Part shown: positions 32,104 to 43,294 of the stretch, one piece after another
Numbering within the stretch: the stretch's first letter is position 1
Layout: every line of letters begins with the position of its first letter
From: Macrostomum hystrix
Lineage: Eukaryota; Platyhelminthes; Macrostomidae
DNA length: 64,000 nucleotides
NCBI GenBank assembly: GCA_950097015.1
Contig: CATNEN010000020.1
Coordinates: 1 to 64,000 of the forward strand
Direction: 5' to 3'
Made by a program: the position numbers and the translations under genes
The notes under the pieces: model-generated
The model's input: the letters and a program-made list of their open reading frames with translations, nothing else
Database searches by the model: none
What the model was told of the DNA's origin: nothing

Positions 32104-32721
32104 AGCATCGGCTTGAGAAACAGCAGCAGCAGCGTTGTACCAGAACCGCTAGCAACCTATGAACGGTGATATTTTAACACGGTTTTTTCACGATTCTTTT
32201 TCTAGGCAGAAACTGCACTTTTCAAAAATAGACATTTAAACAGCCGATCGCTTTTAGTCAAGCTTAGCTGTCTATAGCAGTGCTGTTCGGTGCTTCCCAA
32301 CTGCAGCTTCAACGAGCTGACCTACGGCTTCGCGCCGAAATCGCGTCGAGCTGCGCCGCAACCGACGATTCAGACGGACACTTCGTCGTCATCAGCGACG
32401 ACAACAATGAGCAGTGCGGGCATTGTGCGGCAGTCTATTCCAATCATTGGGACTGGACTAAGGGCTGTGGACAGAAGGCAGCAGCAGCAGCAGCAGCAGC
32501 AACCACAGAAGCTAGAGCTGGACAGGCGTCAGAAAAGTGCCCAATCGCGTGTGGCGTCTGCTCGCAGTAATGCCGATATTTTTGCAGAGGAAAGACATCA
32601 CAGACCTTCGTCAGTCCAGGTGGCGGAGGCGACAGCGCTGCCAGGTGTTGGCGCAGAGTCTGGGATTCGGTGGGGCGCCAGCAGTGCTCCAATGCAGCAG
32701 AACCTGCCTCCGCTTGCTTAG
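30915..32721 (+). CDS. Q-rich protein of unknown function, multi-exon
   Basis: Three downstream exons join in frame: 31356..31538, 32046..32165 and 32307..32721, all phase 2, with donors ATGCG|GTGAGT and GAACG|GTGATA. Acceptors are CTAGCAG, ATTATTCTAG and CCCAACTGCAG. Together they encode a low-complexity protein with poly-Ser, a poly-Gln run and a second Q8 tract, ending LPPLA at 32721. A first exon at 30915..31177 (MPDCGRFANSSSCADQ..., with ALCSREQRRQQQHLQ) can be joined through a weak donor GAGAG|GTTCGG in the right phase, but this is the least certain part. I recognise no domain. Segments such as FNELTYGFAPKSR and KLELDRRQKSAQSR are not simple repeats, which supports real coding. An AATAAA lies at 32913-32918. 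Confidence 0.5.
31178..31355 (+). mobile_element. SINE-like fragment in the putative first intron
   Basis: Contains CCTTGAGCGATACGCCCAAT and CAATTCACCCAGCT. These resemble the central segment of the SINE-B family (compare CTCACTCAGCTG-type words at 59185 and the reverse complement at 58010-58025). The preceding GGTTCGGAGTTCGATT resembles box B. Confidence 0.45.
31356..31538 (+). CDS. Q-rich gene, internal exon
   Basis: Encodes SSNSSSSYLVWYTAQ through LLDRLAALNAIGDRAQM. The acceptor is CCTAGCAG at 31355 (31352 is possible in the same phase). The donor GCG|GTGAGTTT at 31539 is strong. Confidence 0.6.
31611..31943 (-). mobile_element. SINE-A, copy 3
   Basis: The best-preserved head of the family. 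Read on minus from 31943 it begins GGGGCTAGTGGCAGAGCGGT (box A), then TAACGCGTTTGCCTCTCG, and ACCTCGATTGCC at the box B position. The body matches copies 1 and 2, including AGAGAAGGCTTGGGGGC and GTGCTCAGGAGTCA. It lies in an intron of the Q-rich gene in the opposite orientation. Confidence 0.75.
32046..32165 (+). CDS. Q-rich gene, internal exon with CAG tract
   Basis: The acceptor TTTCCATTATTCTAG at 32045 gives reading AVLATDQL, poly-Gln, SIGLRNSSSSVVPEPLATYE. Using the later CAGs as acceptor would put a TGA in frame. The polypyrimidine-preceded TAG is therefore the better choice. Confidence 0.6.
32307..32721 (+). CDS. Q-rich gene, terminal exon
   Basis: The acceptor GCTTCCCAACTGCAG at 32306 restores the open frame after the phase 2 donor at 32165. 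It reads FNELTYGFAPKSRRAAPQP, then a Ser/Thr-rich stretch, GIVRQSIPIIGTGLRAVDRR, Q8, KLELDRRQKSAQSRVASAR and a stop at 32719-32721. Confidence 0.55.
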
Positions 32722-32998
32722 CTGTGGGCGGACTTATGCACTTAAAGACTAGCTCCATTGTCAGCAGTCTGGTAGTGTCTATCACACATGTTTTGCAATG
32801 AATCTTATCATATTTTGTACGCGACAAGCCTTTTCGCTTATCAAGCATCAATATATCAGCTACGAGAGTCCCGAAAGGTTACTCAATGTAGTGCATGCAA
32901 ATTAAAAATAATAATAAATTGCTTGCTTGTTTAAAATCTCCTTGATGGTAGGGTTCCAAGGCGCAGTATGGACAATATGCAGGATTTTACACATTGTC
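32722..32998 (+). other. 3' flank of the Q-rich gene
   Basis: Noncoding sequence with AATAAA at 32913-32918, about 190 bp after the stop. This is a plausible polyadenylation signal. Confidence 0.45.
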
Positions 32999-33505
32999 TC
33001 ACCACCACTCTCTCCCACTGTATCCCACTCCCTTTCACTCCCTCCCACTCTCCCCGACTCTCCCCCACTCTCTAGCCTCTCTCTCCCACTCTCTCCGACT
33101 CTCCCCCACTCTCTACCCTCTCTCTCCCACTCTCTCCCACTCTCTCTGACTCTCCCCCACTCACTACCCTCTCTCTCTCCCACTCTCTCCCACTCTCTCC
33201 CACTCTCTCCGACTCTCCCTCACTCTCTACCCTCTCTCTCTCCCACTCTCTCCCACTCTCTCCCACTCTCTCCCACTCTCTCTGACTCTCCCCCACTCAC
33301 TACCCTCTCTCTCTCCCACTCCCTCCGACTCTCTCTCACTCTTTCCCACTCTCTCCCACTCTCTCCCCCTCCCTCCCACTCACTCCCACTCTTTCCCACT
33401 CTCTCCCACTCTCCCCCACTCTCTACCCTCTCTCTCCCACTCTCTCCCACTCTTTCGCACTCTCTCCCCCACTCTCCCACTCTCCTCCACTCTCTCCGAC
33501 TATTT
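32999..33505. repeat. 10-bp CTCTCCCACT minisatellite
   Basis: About 50 units of CTCTCCCACT with CCGACT, CCCTCT and CTACCCTC variants, plus a longer sub-period of about 60-80 bp. Open frames rich in Ser-Leu-Pro (plus) and Gly-Glu-Arg (minus) are artefacts. Confidence 0.94.
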
Positions 33506-34075
33506 CAATATTATTTGTTCGTAATTTCTTATTATAAGTCATTTTAATAAGCATGTTTGGCATGTTTGGCAATCAACCGGATTTTATGTTTCCAACAAGT
33601 CTGTGAGTCACCTGACCTGCTCTAGCTAAGAATCCCAAACGTGAATTATTAATGTTAATCCTTCTGTTCCGAGCGCTGGGTCCTGGAGGGCCGTCCGTTG
33701 CTCGGAAAGTTTTTTATCTGATGGAGACAATTGTGTCCTTCTCATGCGCGATTAATTTAATCCGCACCACAAACTTAGAGGAGTCTCGTTGTGAAGTCAA
33801 TTGACAAAGAAAAAGGTAAGCTATATAATAGGCTCGCTATCTTGCCGATTAATCTCTCAAAACTTGAAATTTATCCCCTTAATGCTGTTCTCCATGGAGT
33901 CTTTCGAAAGAACTGCTCATTTCTTTTTCATTCACGTTTTTTAAAAAGCGTTCCATGATAAGGATAATTGAGGGCAGTAAAATACACAATGACGGCATTT
34001 GGGTTTTAGATCCAAACATTGAATAGATAGCAATGAAGTGAAGTGACTGAATACGAGCTATATAACTGAGAATGG
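33506..34075. other. Intergenic sequence, no gene seen
   Basis: AT-rich sequence with GCATGTTTGGCATGTTTGG as a short direct repeat. No coding support on either strand. Confidence 0.45.
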
Positions 34076-34215
34076 AGAGTCTAAAGTGACTGTGAATAGA
34101 TGGGATTTGAGGGTCCTGGAGTGACTGTGAATAGATGGGAGTTGAGGGTCCTGAAGTGACCGTGAATAGATGGGATTTGAGGGTCCTGAAGTGACCGCGA
34201 ATCGATGGAATTCTC
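34076..34215. repeat. 35-bp minisatellite, about four units
   Basis: Units containing GTGAATAGATGGGATTTGAG and GGTCCTGAAGTGAC follow each other at about 35-bp steps. The last unit is diverged. Confidence 0.88.
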
Positions 34216-34984
34216 GGAAACCTCAAGTGATTGAGAATATATTTTTTAGTAATTGTACTCGTTGATAGAATTTGTGGTAATAAAACGAATTTCTTACAGT
34301 TTTTAGACTTGTAAATAAAACGAAATTAATTTTTCTTAATGAAGATTTTGCTGATTTCATTAATATGGGAAAACTATTAAATCACAATCCATCTCAGTTT
34401 GCGTGTGAGTTCTGACTTCCGCAAAGGCATGTTCAACTTAATTATACACTTTATCGCTCCTATCCGATGCGAATTCTCCTAGACGGTCCCTGGCCCCATC
34501 AGTCCTGTCACTGCGATTGTCTGAGGAACAATAAATTGAGACTCCTGTTTGGGTAATTGTGAAGCAGGCGGCATGAATTTCCGTGAACTCAAAAACCCTA
34601 CAATTATCATCCACCCCGTGACTCAAAAAGAAATTTTGTCAATGGATCAAAGTGGCCTGACGCGCTTAATAGGGTATGTTTGGCTGTCTGTTCAAATAAG
34701 TCTTGATCTTCAACAATGCCAGTCCTAGAAAGCCCCACCCACCCAGCCACCAGATTGCAATCGCTGAGATTCAGAACTGATGGATGGCGCTGAGTCTCTT
34801 GGCTTGATGGACCATAAAATGCACTGAAGAGAGACTTGAAAAAACAGAACTTTGAATTTATTTGGGAATCCAGAGACAAACACAAATAAAGAAATAACTG
34901 AGGAAGATTTTATTCTACTTTTGACTACACAACTTTGTCTGAGCGAATCTGTTTATTGAAAAACTGCCGATTGATTGATCTATT
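34216..34984. other. Intergenic sequence, no gene seen
   Basis: Several short minus-strand frames (34438-34626, 34607-34885) have no recognisable motif. A TTTATTTG run near 34858 is AT-rich background. Confidence 0.4.
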
Positions 34985-37900
34985 GAGACAGGGATGAGAC
35001 AGGGGAGGGATAAGACTGGAAAGATGAGACAGGAGATATGAAATAGGGAGGAGAGGAGACAGAGGAGAGATGAGACAGGGGAGAGATGAGACAGGGGAGA
35101 GATGAGACACGGGAGAGATGAGACACGGGAGATATGAGACACGGGAGAGATGAGACACGGGAGAGATGAGACACGGGAGAGATGAGACACGGGAGAGATG
35201 AGACAGGGGAGAGATGAGACAGGGGAGAGCTGAGACAGGGGAGAGATGAGACAGGGGAGAGATGAGACAGGGGAGAGATGAGACACGGGAGAGATGAGAC
35301 AGGGGAGAGATGAGACACGGGAGAGATGAGACACGGGAGAGATGAGACAGGGGAGAGATGAGACAGGGGAGAGATGAGACAGGGGAGAGATGAGACAAAG
35401 GAGAGATTAGACAGGGGAGAGATGAGACAAAGGAGAGATTAGACAGGGGAGAGATGAGACAGGGGAGAGATGAGACACGGGAGAGATGAGACAGGGGAGA
35501 GATGAGACAGGGGAGAGATGAGACACGGGAGAGATGAGACACGGGAGAGATGAGACAGGGGAGAGATGAGACAGGGGAGAGATGAGACACGGGAGAGATG
35601 AGACACGGGAGAGATGAGACAGGGGAGAGATGAGACAAAGGAGAGATTAGACAGGGGAGAGATGAGACAAAGGAGAGATTAGACAGGGGAGAGATGAGAC
35701 AGGGGAGAGATGAGACACGGGAGAGATGAGACAGGGGAGAGATGAGACAGGGGAGAGATGAGACACGGGAGAGATGAGACACGGGAGAGATGAGACAGGG
35801 GAGAGATGAGACACGGGAGAGATGAGACACGGGAGAGATGAGACAGGGGAGAGATGAGACAAAGGAGAGATTAGACAGGGGAGAGATGAGACAAAGGAGA
35901 GATTAGACAGGGGAGAGATGAGACAGGGGAGAGATGAGACACGGGAGAGATGAGACAGGGGAGAGATGAGACAGGGGAGAGATGAGACACGGGAGAGATG
36001 AGACACGGGAGAGATGAGACAGGGGAGAGATAAGACACGGGAGAGATGAGACACGGGAGAGATGAGACAGGGGAGAGATGAGACAGGGGAGAGATGAGAC
36101 AGGGGAGAAATGAGACAGGGGAGAGATGAGACAGGGGAGAGATGAGACACGGGAGAGATGAGACACGGGAGAGATGAGACACGGGAGAGATGAGACAGGG
36201 GAGAAATGAGACAGGGGAGAGATGAGACAGGGGAGAGATGAGACAGGGGAGAGATGAGACAGGGGAGAGATGAGACACGGGAGAGATGAGACACGGGAGA
36301 GATGAGACACGGGAGAGATGAGACACGGGAGAGATGAGACACGGGAGAGATGAGACAGGGGAGAGATGAGACACGGGAGAGATGAGACACGGGAGAGATG
36401 AGACAGGGGAGAGATGAGACAGGGGAGATATGAGACAGGGGAGAGATGAGAAACGTGAGAGCTGAGACAGGGGAGATATGAGACAGGGGAGAGATGAGAC
36501 ACGGGAGAGATGAGACAGGGGAGAGATGAGACAAAGGAGAGATTAGACAGGGGAGAGATGAGACAAAGGAGAGATTAGACAGGGGAGAGATGAGACAGGG
36601 GAGAGATGAGACACGGGAGAGATGAGACAGGGGAGAGATGAGACAGGGGAGAGATGAGACACGGGAGAGATGAGACACGGGAGAGATGAGACAGGGGAGA
36701 GATAAGACACGGGAGAGATGAGACACGGGAGAGATGAGACAGGGGAGAGATGAGACAGGGGAGAGATGAGACAGGGGAGAAATGAGACAGGGGAGAGATG
36801 AGACAGGGGAGAGATGAGACACGGGAGAGATGAGACACGGGAGAGATGAGACACGGGAGAGATGAGACAGGGGAGAGATGAGACAGGGGAGAAATGAGAC
36901 AGGGGAGAGATGAGACAGGGGAGAGATGAGACAGGGGAGAGATGAGACAGGGGAGAGATGAGACACGGGAGAGATGAGACACGGGAGAGATGAGACACGG
37001 GAGAGATGAGACACGGGAGAGATGAGACACGGGAGAGATGAGACAGGGGAGAGATGAGACACGGGAGAGATGAGACACGGGAGAGATGAGACAGGGGAGA
37101 GATGAGACAGGGGAGATATGAGACAGGGGAGAGATGAGAAACGTGAGAGCTGAGACAGGGGAGATATGAGACAGGGGAGAGATGAGACACGGGAGAGACG
37201 AGATAGGGGAGAAATGAGACAGGGGAGAGATGAGACACTGGAGAGATGAGACAGGGGAGAGATGAGACAGGGGAGAGATGAGACAGGGGAGAGATGAGAC
37301 ACGGGAGAGATGAGACACGGGAGAGATGAGACAAGGGAGAGATGAGACAGGGGAGATATGAGACACGGGAGAGATGAGACACGGGAGAGACGAGATAGGG
37401 GAGAGATGAGACAGGGGAGAGATGAGACACGGGAGAGATGAGACACGGGAGAGATGAGACAGGGGAGAGATAAGACACGGGAGAGATGAGACACGGGAGA
37501 GATGAGACAGGGGAGAGATGAGACAGGGGAGAGATGAGACAGGGGAGAAATGAGACAGGGGAGAGATGAGACAGGGGAGAGATGAGACACGGGAGAGATG
37601 AGACACGGGAGAGATGAGACACGGGAGAGATGAGACAGGGGAGAGATGAGACAGGGGAGAAATGAGACAGGGGAGAGATGAGACAGGGGAGAGATGAGAC
37701 AGGGGAGAGATGAGACAGGGGAGAGATGAGACAGGGGAGAGATGAGACACGGGAGAGATGAGACACGGGAGAGATGAGACACGGGAGAGATGAGACACGG
37801 GAGAGATGAGACAGGGGAGAGATGAGACACGGGAGAGATGAGACACGGGAGAGATGAGACAGGGGAGAGATGAGACAGGGGAGATATGAGACAGGGGAGA

Positions 37901-38257
37901 GATGAGAAACGTGAGAGCTGAGACAGGGGAGATATGAGACAGGGGAGAGATGAGACACGGGAGAGACGAGATAGGGGAGAAATGAGACAGGGGAGAGATG
38001 AGACACTGGAGAGATGAGACAGGGGAGAGATGAGACAGGGGAGAGATGAGACAGGGGAGAGATGAGACACTGGAGAGATGAGACAGGGGAGAGATGAGAC
38101 AGGGGAGAGATGAGACAGGGGAGAGATGAGACACGGGAGAGATGAGACACGGGAGAGATGAGACAGGGGAGAGATGAGACAGGGGAGATATGAGACACGG
38201 GAGAGATGAGACACGGGAGAGACGAGATAGGGGAGAAATGAGACAGGGGAGAGATGC
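34985..38257. repeat. 16-bp minisatellite array, 3.3 kb
   Basis: About 200 copies of GAGAGATGAGACAGGG, with ACAC, ACAAAG, GATATGAG and GAAATGAG variants. Variants recur in blocks of several hundred bases: for example, the string with GAAACGTGAGAGCTGAG occurs near 36448, 37137 and 37909. This shows block duplication of about 690-770 bp. The open frames of up to 855 codons on minus are repeat readings. Confidence 0.96.
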
Positions 38258-39264
38258 GAGAAAAATATAAAAAGCTGTAATACTCTTTCTAGAATGAAGC
38301 TTTGAGAAGCGACACTGAGAACCAGTTTTTTTATCTAAGAAACCGTGCAGTTCAAATTGCCTATCCTTACAGATCTAAATGGCTAGTGTTTGAATTTATA
38401 ACTAAACTCAAATAAATTATGTTTGTATCCATTTTGGCTAGGTTCCTAGCAACACTCCCCACAGAGAAATTGCGACTCCCAAAAATAATAAAAACAACTT
38501 GGCTGTCGGGGTTGAACACGCTTTGAACACGTGGCTTTACACGCGAGTCCAGGTAAAATGCCAGGTAAGGACTGATTTTTGATGTCTTTCTTCTTCCCCC
38601 GGTTGCAGTCGCGCGTGTCCCTATAAAAATCCCCCCTCCGCTTGGTTGGGAGCCCCGGTTTTACAATCCCAGCCGACCGAATGACCGAACTGGGAGATCA
38701 TTTCAGACTGGGAGCAGTTTTATTACTGGCGATGGAATTGGGATAAATTGTTACCAATTTATGTTGGGAATTTGCAGGCAGCCCCTGGAATCCCGCGGCA
38801 CCAATATACACACACACACTCACTGATGGGTCTCAATTCTCAATGGGAAACTGGGTGGAGGGGAGCATTGTGCGGAGTCTGCTGAGTTTAATTCGCAGGC
38901 CCCATGTGAGCATGCTCTGCTTGAGGTGCATGGGAGACAATTGACGAATCATAAAAAAAGTGTTCTCGCGGGTCGAGTGGAAGGAAAAACGGAGCTGGGG
39001 AGGCTGCGCACGGGGCACCGGTGCGTGAATTATTTATTGGCCTGATTACCAACTGCCAACTGGTGGAAGCGGCGGCTGCTTTGGCCGGCATCCACTTCAC
39101 CTCCACATGGCTGGGGGTGGGTGCTCAAACGCCAGCCAATGAGCTCGGGCGAACCGGCGCACAATTCATCTCGCTATATTTAACAGTTAGTTTGTTCAGC
39201 CTCCGTCCAAGGACTCCAAGTCAGGAACTCGAGCCAGACTCAAATCGAATCTTGCGCGTCAGTC
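38258..39264 (+). promoter_or_regulatory. Upstream region of the bHLH gene
   Basis: Unique sequence with two TATA-like sites, CTATAAAAA at 38621-38629 and CTATATTTAA at 39174-39183. A CCAAT box lies at 39136-39140 and an inverted one (ATTGG) at 39036-39040. E-boxes CAACTG (39050-39055 and 39057-39062) and CACATG (39104-39109) lie between. The proximal TATA box is followed by TTCAGCC with A at 39198, a plausible initiator. It sits 67 bp before the ATG. Confidence 0.5.
38803..38852 (+). repeat. Left arm of an inverted repeat around the bHLH locus
   Basis: Contains ATATACACAC, then ACTCACTGATGGGTCTCAAT and TCTCAATGGGAAACT. The exact reverse complement, apart from the number of CA units, is at 42447-42526. 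Confidence 0.85.
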
Positions 39265-39771
39265 ATGGAAGTTACATCTTGCCAGGAGGCGGTCGACAGC
39301 AGCAGGAGGCGCCGTCGACGAGTCCGAGGCCGAGGCAGAGTCGATGATCACAGCAGCGTCGGCGAAGTCGACTGCGGTGGCAGAGGCCACCGGCGGAGGG
39401 CGGCAGCCAACGAGCGCGAGCGCCGCCGCATGGCCTCGCTGAACGACGCCTTCGAACGGCTGCGGGGAGTCCTGCCAGCCAGCGAGGCGAAGCGCCTGTC
39501 CAAGTACGAGGTGCTGCGGCTGGCCCAGTCCTACATCGCCGAGCTGGCTGACTACCTGGCGATGCAGCGGGACCGAGCCGCCGACGGCGATGGTCAAATT
39601 GATCAGTACGAGCTGCCAACTGATCGAGAAATCGACGATGACGATACCACCGCCGACGGATCGAGCGAGGCGTCGGGCATCGGCATGGAGACGGATAGTG
39701 ACGGAGTCGATGTTGAGACAAACAGCTTGGAGGTGGTTGCTGAGTCCAGATCTGCTTATGCCAAGAGATGA
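39265..39771 (+). CDS. bHLH transcription factor, atonal-type
   Basis: A 168-residue protein in one exon. The basic region is residues 43-55 ([13 protein letters not shown]), helix 1 is 56-69 ([14 protein letters not shown]), the loop includes PASEAKR, and helix 2 is 78-94 ([17 protein letters not shown]). N-E-R-E-R-R-R-M and LSKYE-L--AQ-YI-L match the atonal superfamily of class A factors, which dimerise with E proteins on CANNTG and specify neural or sensory cells. Upstream is an Arg-rich N terminus (R14-R19). The C terminus is acidic ([17 protein letters not shown]). The start is the first ATG after the proximal TATA box. No intron is needed. Assignment to atonal, neurogenin or Net-type subfamilies cannot be settled by eye. 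Confidence 0.85.
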   Translation: MEVTSCQEAVDSSRRRRRRVRGRGRVDDHSSVGEVDCGGRGHRRRAAANERERRRMASLNDAFERLRGVLPASEAKRLSKYEVLRLAQSYIAELADYLAMQRDRAADGDGQIDQYELPTDREIDDDDTTADGSSEASGIGMETDSDGVDVETNSLEVVAESRSAYAKR

Positions 39772-39782
39772 TCAGACGTGAG

Positions 39783-40735
39783 GCGGTATTCTACTGTAAT
39801 CTACTGTAATCTACTGTACTCTACTGTACTGCTCTGCAGTATACTCTTCTGTAATCTACAGTAATCAACTGTAGTCTACTATACTCTTCTGTAATCTACA
39901 GTAATCTATACTGTAATCAACTGTAGTCTACTATACTCTTCTGTAATCTACTATACTCTTCTGTAATCTACAGTAATCTATACTGTAATCAACTGTAGTC
40001 TACTATACTCTTCTGTAATCTACTATACTCTTCTGTAATCTACAGTAATCTATACTGTAATCAACTGTAGTCTACTATAATCTTGTGTAATCTACTATAC
40101 TCTTCTGTAATCTACAGTAATCTATACTGTAATCAACTGTAGTCTACTATAATCTTGTGTAATCTACTATACTCTTCAGTAATCTACAGTAATCTATACT
40201 GTAATAAACTGTAGTCTACTATACTCTTCTGTAATCTACTGTAATCTACTGTAATCAACTGCAATCTACTGCAATCTACTGTACGCTACTGTAATCTACT
40301 GTAATCAACTGCAATCTACTGTAATCTGCTGTAATCTACTGTAATCTACTGTAATCTACTGTACGCTACTGTAATCTACTGTAATCAACTGCAATCTACT
40401 GTAATCTACTGTACGCTACTGTAATCTACTGTAATCTACTGTAATCAACTGTAATCTACAGTAATCTACTGTAATCTACTGTAATCAACTGTAATCTACT
40501 GTAATCTACTGTAATCTACTGTAATCTACTGTACGCTACTGTAATCTACTGTAATCTACTGTAAGCTACTGTAATCTACTGTACGCTACTGTAATCTACT
40601 GTAATCTACTGCAATCTACTGTAATCTACTGTAATCTACTGCAATCTACTGTAATCAACTGTACGCTACTGTAATCTACTGTAATCTACTGCAATCAACT
40701 GCAATCTACTGTAATCTAGTGTACTCTTGTGGAGA
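39783..40735. repeat. 10-bp minisatellite downstream of the bHLH gene
   Basis: The unit AATCTACTGT with GTACGCTACT, GTAATCAACT and GCAATCTACT variants. The first 400 bp have a longer period carrying TATACTCTTCTG. The array starts 12 bp after the stop codon. It is probably transcribed as 3' UTR if the AATAAA at 40935-40940 is used. Confidence 0.94.
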
Positions 40736-42446
40736 TAAGAAGTTTCGGCTCTATAGAGCTTGAATGACCATGCCATGTACAGAAATGGATCATCTCACTG
40801 CTATTTTATTCAGTCATGCATGCAGCCCGACTTCAAGACCAGGCATTTTAAACTGTTGTCCCATCTGTAATTAACGAGCCATCGAGTAACGCGTCTCATC
40901 TTTCTCAAAGAGTATTATTTTTTTAGTTCGATGCAATAAATAATTTTGTTGACGGATGACACAACCGCTTCATCCGTGTACAGTAAGTCTGCATTTGAAT
41001 TGTGTGTATGAAATGTTTACTTATATTCAACTTAGCAGATTTCAAATTCTATGTTTTTCTTTGACCTATATGATCGATATTTCGTACAAAATGTGTACTA
41101 TATGCCACTGAATCTCTGTAATGTACTAAAATATAACTATGTTACTCGTTTTTATGTCAATTCAATCATACATGACACCCTTAAAAAGAGTTTTTTACAT
41201 TAGGTGGTTGAAATTTTTCTCAGGTACTGGCTGAACCATCGCTGAGGAAATCGCTGTAGTGAGTGGCGGAACTGGCTTGACTGATAAGGTCACTTGATAG
41301 CAATATAATTTTACTTCACTTGAACGATATTTATATTATTGATAGAAGGGTAACGAGCCTTAATAAACTTATTTCGATGACTGCAGTGTCAGTAACTTAA
41401 AAGCAAACGAAAACTTTCAATGGTTTTGCATTTTTTCAGTACACACGTTACTAAATCAGAGAGACCTAAGTAGGCAGCTCAGCAAGCGAGTCGAAAAGAA
41501 GAGTTAAAGCTATACGGACGTCAATTAAGCACTAAACAGCTTGCTTTGCGGTTACGTTTAAATAAAAGTAGTAGTGAGTACTTAAAAGTAGTATCTGTAG
41601 TAAACTTTGTGAAGTTCGAAAACGAAGTAAAAAGTGAAAGTAAAAATATATAAAAAACAAGTTTATTCCTTACCTCTTAGAAACAAATTGTGCTTTCAAA
41701 ATTTAAGCTAAAATAGTATATTTTCTATACAACTTAGCAATTTTATTTCAAACTTACTAGTAATTGCTGTTTATTTTGTTTTACCGTAGATTTCTTCGAA
41801 ACAAAAAATTGAAGCTTTCCTAATTCGTTCACGAGGCGTGGAATATTATCATGCTCAGTTGCACACAAGAAGGGTGTAAGATTGTGAGAAAATATTTTAA
41901 TTGAACATTTATAAAACCGAGCACTATAAATGTGAGAAAATATTGTGAGAAAATATTTTAATTGAACATTTATAAAACCGAGCACTATTAATATTTGTTT
42001 AAAATACGACAATATTAAAATACTTATGCTACTCACATAACGATCAATTAGTTCAGATAAAAAGGAATGAAGAAAAATCACATTTCCTAAAGGCAGATGC
42101 TCACAAAGTGAAGTGATATACCTGTTCTCTAGTCTATTCGTGTGAGACAAAATAAATGTTAAATTCTGTGCTTATAGGCTAAAATCATGTTTATATATAG
42201 TATAAGCATTTTTTCTTATGAACCAAATATAATAACACATAAAAAATGTTTGTAATATTGAAAAGATTAAAGATGCTCGAGTTAAATTAAATGATAATTT
42301 ATATAAAAGTAAAGTATTTTTATGCCTAAACTGTGTAAAATTATCTTGACTTGACTAAATAATTGACTAGACTTTCTAGCATGCTAATCATGTAAACCTG
42401 CTGATATCATGTGTGGGTTTTGCATTTTTCTTGGATTGTCATGATT
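40736..42446. other. AT-rich intergenic sequence
   Basis: An AATAAA at 40935-40940 is a candidate polyadenylation signal for the bHLH gene. A direct duplication of about 50 bp (TTTTAATTGAACATTTATAA, then AACCGAGCACTAT) occurs at about 41889-41930 and 41952-41990. This keeps a 135-codon minus frame open at 41743-42150, which I do not call a gene. Confidence 0.5.
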
Positions 42447-42475
42447 AGTTTCCCATTGAGAATTGAGACCCATCA

Positions 42476-42525
<50 letters not shown>

Positions 42526-42526
42526 T
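42447..42526. repeat. Right arm of the inverted repeat, with (TG)n
   Basis: AGTTTCCCATTGAGAATTG, GAGACCCATCAGTGAG, then about 20 TG units and TATATT. This is the reverse complement of 38803-38852 with an expanded dinucleotide run. Confidence 0.88.
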
Positions 42527-42570
42527 CCATTTTTGCATTCACATAGGCCCCTATTCTAATATGGGTGCTG

Positions 42571-43294
42571 GTCCCAGGTCATTCGGTGACAAGACATTTC
42601 GGTGACAGTAATTTCAGACTTTTTCAGTGACAGAATTGGTAAGTTTGGTGACAACTATTTTTGCACCTAAATATGCTGAGAAAACTGCCTTCCACGATCC
42701 AGCAGCTGCTTAAAGCCTGCACTCGCCTTGTCAATCCAAAACTTGAAAAATTATTATTATACACATTTAATTAGGAAAAAAGCAACTATTGAAACTATTG
42801 ACTACTCATTAAATCATTTAATAATTTAACTCATTTAAAGTAAAACCCAGACTTAATCAGAGCGATGCAGCTTCTTATGAATACTTTTAGCATTATATAA
42901 TTAATATTTTTTATGTGTGCATATACATGCGCAACACCCGGCCAAACCGGCCAGGTAAAATGAGGTCAAAGCAAGGTAAGTCACAAAAACCAATTGACCA
43001 AGCGTAGAAAAATCAAAGGGGGCACAAAGGGACAAAAAAGGAAGGCGTGAAGAAAAGGAAAAAAGGAAGAGAAAAAGAGTGCAAATGAGAGCAAACTAAG
43101 TCGTAAATAGAGCAAAAACTAAGTCGCACAGCCAGCTAAGATTTGGGAGGTTGCGCATGTATGTGTGTGTATAGTTAAAATGGAAGGCTGTTTGCATATT
43201 TATGTGCAAAAATAGTTGTCACCAATCTGACCAATTGTGTCACTGAAATGACTTGAGTTGTCACCGAAATGACTGTCACCGAAATGACCTAGGA
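42571..43294. mobile_element. Non-autonomous TIR element
   Basis: The ends are inverted copies of about 100 bp. Left (42571-42675) has GTCATTCGGTGACAAGACAT, TTTCGGTGACAGTAATTTC, GAATTGGTAAGTTTGGTGAC and AACTATTTTTGCAC. Right (43194-43294) is its reverse complement with about 80% match by eye. Each arm has three or four direct copies of the TTTC-GTGACA motif. The interior of about 520 bp is A-rich with no open frame, so it would need a transposase in trans. Confidence 0.7.

Noticed and set aside
35647-38214. Minus-strand frames up to 855 codons in the 16-bp array
   Set aside because: All three frames of the repeat lack stops and read as Ser-Leu-Pro-Cys repeats. There is no non-repetitive coding sequence or splice context.
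41743-42150. 135-codon minus-strand frame
   Set aside because: AT-rich, kept open by a local direct duplication, and without a family motif.
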